Positions 12,281-17,019 of a stretch of DNA of 17,019 nt are shown here, in pieces (the stretch's first letter is position 1; each line of letters opens with the position of its first letter). The translations under genes were made by a program, and so were the position numbers. This stretch comes from CAZMVY01 sp964617875 (lineage in GTDB: Bacteria; Planctomycetota; Phycisphaerae; UBA1845; PWPN01): NCBI GenBank assembly GCA_964617875.1, contig CAZUAI010000107.1, positions 1 to 17,019 of the forward strand. The letters run 5' to 3'. Below the pieces are notes generated by a model, which was not told where the DNA came from, made no database searches, and saw nothing but the letters and a program-made list of their open reading frames with translations.

Positions 12281-14173
12281 CTACTGAATCAGCGCGACCG
12301 GGCGCCGACCGCCCAGGTTCGCGAAGATGTCCTGCAACTGCTGCGCGTACGCCGCGATCGTTCCTTCCGCGTGGAAGTGGGAACCCCGGCCGATGGCGGC
12401 GATGTCCTCCATCAGGGCCTGATCGGCATTGGCGCCCACGCTGATGGCGTAGATCCGGATTCCCTGCGCCGCGGCGTCGCGCGCGGCCTGGCGGGCGTCG
12501 GCCCTCGGCGGGCAGGTCTGGCAAAGCTCGTCGTAGTACTCCGTCGGGTTGCCCCGTGTCTGGTTGGGCTTCCCGTCCGTCAGCAGCATCATGATCTTTG
12601 CCGCGTGCGAACGGGCGTCCGCGCTGTTGAGAAGCACCTCGACGCCCTTGTCAATGCCCTGCGCCATGTTCGTGGTGCTCGTCCACATCCCCGCCTGCAG
12701 CGTGTTGATCTTGTTGGTCAACCCGGCGAAATCGTCCGTCAGCCACGACATGGTGCTCGGCTTTTCTGCCGGGCCGTATCCGACCTGTCCGTAGCTGGCC
12801 ATCCCGACCAGATCATCGCCCTGAAGGTCCTGAATGATGGTCAGCATCTGCTTGGCCGCATCGGCCACGGCCCCCATCGGCTGCTCCGGGGCGCCGTTGA
12901 GGCCCGGCGATGTGCTCGTGCCCCACTGCTTGTCCTGGAGATAGTCCGTGAACGTCTTCAGGCCGAAGCGATACCGCAGATCCGGATCGCCGTACATCTG
13001 GGACGACGGATCGTACTGGCACATGCTCGAGCTGGAGCTGGACACGTAGTCCACGAATCCGTCCCAGCTGCCGCCGACCTTCTTCGAGCAGGTGGTCGGG
13101 TTCGTCGCGCCGCTGGGATAGGGCACCATCGAGGTGACCTCGCTGGCGTCGATGTAGTTGTCGCCGTTGCCGCCGGATTGGCCGCCGGACTTCCCGCTCT
13201 TCCAGCGGTCCAGCCCCAGGGCCACGCGGACGCGGCGGCGATAGTACTTCGTGGCGTCGTCGCCGGACTTGAAGCTGCTCGGCTGTGTGTTCAGCCCGGT
13301 GATCTCGGACGCGACGTAGGTGCCGTACCCCTGCGCCGACAGCGTCTGGCTCACGAAGTCCGTCGTCAGCGTCCAGTTGACACCCTTCGCAAGTCTCACA
13401 AGGCCCTGGTCGCCCGCCCAGTTCCAGCCCGGACCCGTGGTCGTCGTACCCCACTTGTTCATGTTGCCGAAATACGGCCCCGCCGGAAGGCCCCCTTCGA
13501 CCGGCCGCGTGACGCCCTGTGCCTGCGCCGTGGCGCTGTCCCACAGGTGCGCCCAGACGGCGCGGTTCTCGATCTCGATGTTCTTGAACGATCGAAGCGA
13601 ACTGTCGTCGTTGTGCGAAGCGGACAAATCCAGCACGAACACAACGTCACGCGGCCGCAGGAGGGCCGTCGATGTCGCCGTCATGTTCTTGCGCGACAGG
13701 CCGAAGACGTTCGCGAAGAACAGGGGGATCGGCCCGTTCGCGGAGTCCTCGGTCCTTCGCGCCGTGACGCGGACGGCGTTGGCGAACGAGTTTGTCGGCG
13801 TAAAGTTGTATTGCCGCGCCCCGCTGTTCCACACGACGCGACCGAAGACGATGTCCTGTCCGGGGTTGAGCGTGAGTGGCCGTCCGAGAACGCTGTTGCG
13901 CGCCGCGTAGTCGACGGCCGCCTGGCGCGCCGCCACCATCGGATCGCCCTGGGTATAGTCCGCCAGCATGCCGGCGGCCGCCATGGCGGAGGCATCCGCC
14001 GTCCGCTGCAGCTCGGCTCGCGCGTTGTACAGATACCCGACATCAATCGACAGCGCGGCAAAACCGACCAGCACAACCATGCTGACGCAGGTGACGGCCG
14101 CCACCGCGCCGCGGCGCCGCTTCTTCCCCGCCTGGTCTCGCTGCCGACCACCACCAATCCGACTGGGCACCAT
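12281..14173 (-). CDS. TadG-like protein with von Willebrand factor A domain
   Basis: A 630-residue membrane-anchored protein of the Tad/Flp pilus-associated TadG type. After a basic N-terminus, residues about 22-70 hold the TadE/TadG-like signature: RRGAVAAVT, one transmembrane helix and IDVGYLYNARAELQRTADAS. A vWA domain begins near 176, with the MIDAS triplet D182-x-S184-x-S186 (VLDLSAS), the later TTNMAQGI (about 500) and LLTDGKPN (about 530). Between these lies an unusually long insertion (about 190-410), containing a degenerate EF-hand-like GNGDNYIDASE near 340, a Ser run and several Cys. Most of the chain should lie outside the cytoplasmic membrane and take part in adhesion or pilus assembly, by analogy with the family. 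A strong GGAGGTG precedes the ATG. No other tad genes are nearby. Confidence 0.93.
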   Translation of the reverse strand: MVPSRIGGGRQRDQAGKKRRRGAVAAVTCVSMVVLVGFAALSIDVGYLYNARAELQRTADASAMAAAGMLADYTQGDPMVAARQAAVDYAARNSVLGRPLTLNPGQDIVFGRVVWNSGARQYNFTPTNSFANAVRVTARRTEDSANGPIPLFFANVFGLSRKNMTATSTALLRPRDVVFVLDLSASHNDDSSLRSFKNIEIENRAVWAHLWDSATAQAQGVTRPVEGGLPAGPYFGNMNKWGTTTTGPGWNWAGDQGLVRLAKGVNWTLTTDFVSQTLSAQGYGTYVASEITGLNTQPSSFKSGDDATKYYRRRVRVALGLDRWKSGKSGGQSGGNGDNYIDASEVTSMVPYPSGATNPTTCSKKVGGSWDGFVDYVSSSSSSMCQYDPSSQMYGDPDLRYRFGLKTFTDYLQDKQWGTSTSPGLNGAPEQPMGAVADAAKQMLTIIQDLQGDDLVGMASYGQVGYGPAEKPSTMSWLTDDFAGLTNKINTLQAGMWTSTTNMAQGIDKGVEVLLNSADARSHAAKIMMLLTDGKPNQTRGNPTEYYDELCQTCPPRADARQAARDAAAQGIRIYAISVGANADQALMEDIAAIGRGSHFHAEGTIAAYAQQLQDIFANLGGRRPVALIQ

Positions 14174-14180
14174 GAGAAGT

Positions 14181-14201
14181 CACCTCCGGGACCAAAGTCC
14201 C
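14181..14201 (-). promoter_or_regulatory. Strong Shine-Dalgarno with adjacent hairpin
   Basis: GGAGGTG (14187-14181 on the minus strand) is a near-ideal ribosome binding site seven bases before the ATG of the TadG-like gene. Directly upstream GGGAC and GTCCC (14188-14192 and 14197-14201) form a five-pair stem with a four-base loop. The stem touches the site but does not cover it. Confidence 0.6.
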
Positions 14202-14355
14202 TTGCATCGCAGGGGGCTTCCCACGAGCACCCCTTCTTCCCCGCAATCCGTTCCTGCGCCGCCGGCCCCGGTCCACAATGACCCGTGCCTGAAGCGTACG
14301 ATTCGTTCTCCCGACGGGCAATAGCAAACTGGGATAGTTTTGCAGATTGTGATTC

Positions 14356-14370
14356 CGCGCGACTCGCGCG
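14356..14370. promoter_or_regulatory. Perfect 15-base palindrome in the TadG-like gene leader
   Basis: CGCGCGA-C-TCGCGCG is symmetric about a single central base and lies about 185 bases upstream of the TadG-like ATG. This operator-like site could bind a dimeric regulator. It also lies 85 bases beyond the response-regulator stop, so a role at the end of that transcript cannot be excluded. Confidence 0.4.
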
Positions 14371-14435
14371 ACAGATTACAGGACGCAGCGCGCTTATCGG
14401 CCCTCCAGCCGGCCGCGCAGCAGGGCAAGCGGGCT

Positions 14436-14462
14436 TTGGAACCCGCAGGGTCGGTCAGGGTT
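14436..14462 (-). repeat. Inverted repeat spanning the response-regulator stop codon
   Basis: GGAACCC and GGGTTCC are perfect seven-base arms around 13 bases that include the stop region of the LuxR-type regulator. No T-rich tail follows; a weak terminator or mRNA-stabilising stem is possible. Confidence 0.35.
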
Positions 14463-15111
14463 CCGCCAGCCCCTCGCGGATCGCGTAGGCGGCGAGCTGG
14501 ACGCGGTCGTGGATGTCGAGCTTCTGCATGATGCTGTCGGCGTGGCGGTTCACCGTGTTGACGCTGATGTGCATCAGGCCGGCGATCTCCTTCTTGGCCA
14601 GGCCGCGGGTCAGGTAGCGGAGCACCTCCAGCTCGCGCTGCGTCAGCGTCGAGGCCCGCGAGCGACGGTCCGTGGGGAGCGTGGCGCCTTCGGACGTGAC
14701 CACCACGCGGGCCAGCACCTCGGGCGAGTAATACGCCGTGCCGGCCACGGCTGAGCGAATCGCGCGGATGAGCGACTCCGGCGGCTCGCTCTTTGTCACG
14801 TAGCCGGAGGCCTCGCAGTCCAGGGCCTGCTCGATATACCGGTCGTGGAAGAACGCGCTGAGGAAGATGATCCGGGTGTCCGGGCACTGCGCGCGGATCG
14901 TCCGCGCGGCGTCAAAACAGATCAGTCCGGGCATGTCGATGTCCATGACCAGAACGTCGGGCTTCAGCCGGAGGGCCTCGCGGACGCCGGCGTCCGCGTT
15001 CTCGGCGACGCCGACGACGTTCATGCCGGGATCGCCCCGAAGGCACTGTGCCAGCGTGTTGCGGACCATCGCGTGGTCGTCCACGAGGAGGATGGAAACG
15101 GGCTTGCTCAT
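14455..15111 (-). CDS. LuxR/NarL-family response regulator
   Basis: A 218-residue DNA-binding response regulator. The receiver (about 5-122) is complete: acidic pair D11-D12, phospho-acceptor D57 in VLVMDIDMP, S85 and K107. The C-terminal HTH (about 155-218) is a good LuxR/GerE type: LTQRELEVLRYLTRGLAKKE, then INVNTV-like SVNTVNRHADSIMQKL. Phosphorylation would drive dimerisation and DNA binding. The ATG at 15111 overlaps the kinase stop by four bases (ATGA), so the two proteins are translationally coupled and almost certainly cognate. In-frame codons upstream of it lie inside the kinase gene and are not conserved-looking. Target genes are not evident; the TadG-like gene, next on the same strand, is one candidate. 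Confidence 0.95.
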   Translation of the reverse strand: MSKPVSILLVDDHAMVRNTLAQCLRGDPGMNVVGVAENADAGVREALRLKPDVLVMDIDMPGLICFDAARTIRAQCPDTRIIFLSAFFHDRYIEQALDCEASGYVTKSEPPESLIRAIRSAVAGTAYYSPEVLARVVVTSEGATLPTDRRSRASTLTQRELEVLRYLTRGLAKKEIAGLMHISVNTVNRHADSIMQKLDIHDRVQLAAYAIREGLAEP

Positions 15112-16853
15112 GGCTGCGCGGCCGGGCTGGCGGCCTCCGAAAGGACCTCGTGTACTAAAGCCGCCAGTTCGGCCATGCCGAACGGCTTGCGAAGGACCGC
15201 AACGCCTTCCGCCGGGCCGGCCGCGGGGGCTGCCTTTCCGGCCTCGACGAGCAGGATGGCCGGCACATCGCCGCCGGCGGCGCGAACGGATCGCACGGCG
15301 TCCGCGCCCGGGCCGTCGGGCAGATCGCCGTCGCAAACGAGGACACCGATCTCGGCCGCGTGCCGACGCCATTCGTCCATCGCCGCCGCCGCGTCCCCGG
15401 CCTGCACGACCCGGTAGCCGAAGGACTGCAACGCGGACGCCGCAAGCTCGCGTACGGGCCGCGCCCCCAGGACGAGCAGGATCCGCTCGCCGTTGCCCCG
15501 CGGCACGGCCGACGACTCCGGGGCGGTCGTTGCCGCGGCCACGGAGCACAGCGGCAGCAGGATCGTGAATGACGAGCCCCGCCCCGGTTCCGACTGGATC
15601 TCGATCCGGCCGTGGTGGTCGCCGACGATGCCGTAGACGATCGAGAGGCCCAGGCCGCTCCCCTGCCCCCGCGGCTTGGTCGTGAAGAACGGCTCGAAGA
15701 CGCGCGCGCGAACCTCCGGCGTCATTCCGCAACCGGTGTCCGTGACGACGATTCGCGCCCAGCCGGAGGAAACGTCATCACCGCCCGCGGGCCCCTCCGT
15801 ACGGCTCACGGCGATGTGGAGCTTCCCGCCGCCGCGCATGGCGTCCCGGGCGTTGGCGACGAGGTTCAGCAGCACCTGTTGCACCTGGGTCCTGTTGGCG
15901 CGGACCCGCAGCGGCTTGCCTCGGGGAATCGTCGTCGTCATCTCGACGGCCGCCGGCAGCATGTGGCGCAGGAGCCGGCAGGACTCGCCGACGACCTCGC
16001 AGAGATCCACCGGCTCTTTCTCGGCCGGGACGGCGCGGCAGAAGGCGACCAGCGACCGGGCGACCTCCCGCGCGTGGCAGACGCCCATGTCGAGTTCGTC
16101 GAGCACCCGGGAGGCGGCCGGATCCCCCGCGACCATAGTCTGCAGCCGGGAGACGCAGCCGCCCACCGCCGCCAGCAGGTTGCTGAAATCGTGGGCGATG
16201 CCGTTGGCCAGTTGGCCGATGGCCTCCATCTTCTGTGCCTGGTGGAGTTGCTCCTGCAGCTTGCGCTTCTCCGCCTCGGCGCGAAGGCGGAGCCGGTTCC
16301 GTTCGCGGAGCTGGACCGTGCGCTCTCGGACGCGCTTCTCCAGGTCCTCGTGCCGGACCTCCGCCTCGCGGGCCAGGCGCCACTTCGTCGTCAGGGCGAG
16401 CGCGAGCTGTCGAACCTCGGCCGGGTCGAACGGTTTCTTGAGGATCAGCAACCGGTCCGTGCCCCCCAGCGTCTCGACAATCTCGTGCCATGGATGATCG
16501 GACCAGGCGGTGCAGATCACGACCTCGATCCGCGGATCGGCGGCCCAGAGGTGCCGGATGGTTTCCAGGCCGTCCCACCCCGGCGGCATGCGGATATCGA
16601 CGAAGGACATCGCATAGGGCCGGTTCGCCATCGCCGCCGCGCGAGCCAGGGCAACCGCTTCCTCCCCGCCGGCCGCGCAGTCCACCTCCACGGCGATCGG
16701 CGGCACGACTGACGACTTGTTGCCGAAGAGCGCGATCTCCATCTCCTTCAGCGCCGCATCTTCGTCGTCCGGGCGCAGAATCCGCCGGAAGTCGTCGCGA
16801 ATCGCGGCGTCATCATCGACTACGAGAATGCGTCCCGGCAGCGTCGGCTGCAT
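15108..16853 (-). CDS. Soluble hybrid histidine kinase, receiver-kinase-receiver
   Basis: A 581-residue cytoplasmic sensor kinase without transmembrane segments. Residues 8-158 form a receiver with D13-D15, acceptor D86 (SFVDIRMP) and K140, and an insertion around 28-50. A charged coiled coil follows (about 160-208). The dimerisation/phospho-acceptor helix has H221 in GIAHDFSNLL. The ATPase domain has the N box (NLVANARDAM, N334), G1 (DTGCGM, 372-377), F box (FEPFFTTK) and G2 (GQGSGLGLS). A second receiver (457-575) keeps D508 and K556 but lacks the acidic pair, reading L462-G463, so it may not be phosphorylated normally. No PAS or GAF sensor is present, so input may come by phosphotransfer to the first receiver. 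It is coupled to the LuxR regulator downstream. The gene appears first in its transcript. Confidence 0.95.
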   Translation of the reverse strand: MQPTLPGRILVVDDDAAIRDDFRRILRPDDEDAALKEMEIALFGNKSSVVPPIAVEVDCAAGGEEAVALARAAAMANRPYAMSFVDIRMPPGWDGLETIRHLWAADPRIEVVICTAWSDHPWHEIVETLGGTDRLLILKKPFDPAEVRQLALALTTKWRLAREAEVRHEDLEKRVRERTVQLRERNRLRLRAEAEKRKLQEQLHQAQKMEAIGQLANGIAHDFSNLLAAVGGCVSRLQTMVAGDPAASRVLDELDMGVCHAREVARSLVAFCRAVPAEKEPVDLCEVVGESCRLLRHMLPAAVEMTTTIPRGKPLRVRANRTQVQQVLLNLVANARDAMRGGGKLHIAVSRTEGPAGGDDVSSGWARIVVTDTGCGMTPEVRARVFEPFFTTKPRGQGSGLGLSIVYGIVGDHHGRIEIQSEPGRGSSFTILLPLCSVAAATTAPESSAVPRGNGERILLVLGARPVRELAASALQSFGYRVVQAGDAAAAMDEWRRHAAEIGVLVCDGDLPDGPGADAVRSVRAAGGDVPAILLVEAGKAAPAAGPAEGVAVLRKPFGMAELAALVHEVLSEAASPAAQP

Positions 16854-16870
16854 GTCTGCCCTGGGTGGAC

Positions 16871-17019
16871 CGGATCGGCGAATCCGCCTCCGCGGCCGGC
16901 GCGATCCGATAACTCGCGGCGCGCGCCGGCCGCCAGTTCGTTTATCGCCTCGCGGCCCCCGTCCGCTTAGCCCAACCTTCGCACGCGGCCGGCGTCAAAG
17001 CGGCTGGCGATAGCGCCAG
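16871..17019. repeat. Cluster of inverted repeats upstream of the hybrid kinase gene
   Basis: CGGATCG/CGATCCG (16871-16877, 16902-16908), GCCGGCGCG/CGCGCCGGC (16895-16903, 16922-16930) and CTGGCG/CGCCAG (17004-17019) overlap or follow one another in the 166-base leader. The last is cut by the window edge. The first two compete for the same bases. No recognisable promoter or riboswitch was found, and the high GC content makes such pairing easy. Confidence 0.35.

Noticed and set aside
14174..14280. Cyclic-di-GMP riboswitch in the TadG-like gene leader
   Set aside because: The gap has stems, but the conserved GCAAA and receptor elements of the GEMM class are missing.
12167..14281. Plus-strand open frame of 704 codons opposite the TadG-like gene
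   Set aside because: It has no domain signature and no ribosome binding site, and it overlaps a well-supported gene and its terminator.

Overview
The window is very GC-rich and almost entirely coding on the minus strand. The combination of genes points to a planctomycete-like bacterium, possibly Phycisphaerae, although no marker gene for taxonomy is present. It holds several PEP-CTERM surface proteins, a TadG-like protein fused to a von Willebrand A domain, a secreted GH78 rhamnosidase and an EF-hand-fused methyltransferase. No rRNA, tRNA, CRISPR array, transposase or phage gene was seen.

Layout. (1) 7-4939, minus: a two-gene carbohydrate unit, a secreted alpha-L-rhamnosidase (GH78-like) followed by a secreted protein of unrecognised family that looks like a toroid plus beta-sandwich polysaccharide-acting enzyme. 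(2) 4981-5061: a small REP-like tandem repeat. (3) 5102-5596, minus: nrdR. (4) 6009-7031, plus: the only plus-strand gene, a signal peptide / two EF-hands / O-methyltransferase fusion. (5) 7103-10566, minus: a compact run of five genes, a degenerate receiver protein followed by four PEP-CTERM proteins, three of which are paralogues. (6) 10567-10954: a 388-base gap with a perfect palindrome, a second near-copy of it, a sigma-54-like -24 element and one copy of a dispersed hairpin repeat. (7) 10955-11950, minus: a sigma-54 activator (AAA+ plus Fis HTH, no sensor domain). (8) 12281-14173, minus: TadG-like vWA protein, ending in a strong terminator. (9) 14455-16853, minus: a hybrid histidine kinase translationally coupled to a LuxR-type response regulator.

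How the parts may work together. The most interesting hypothesis is that the sigma-54 activator controls the adjacent five-gene PEP-CTERM run through palindromic enhancer sites about 135 and 225 bases upstream of a candidate sigma-54 promoter. The run would produce a set of related exported proteins sorted by an exosortase encoded elsewhere. The pseudo-receiver at the head of the run could be a phosphorylation-independent partner. The two-component pair and the TadG-like protein are neighbours whose functional link is only inferred. Calls rest on reading motifs in the translated sequence; no database search was run.
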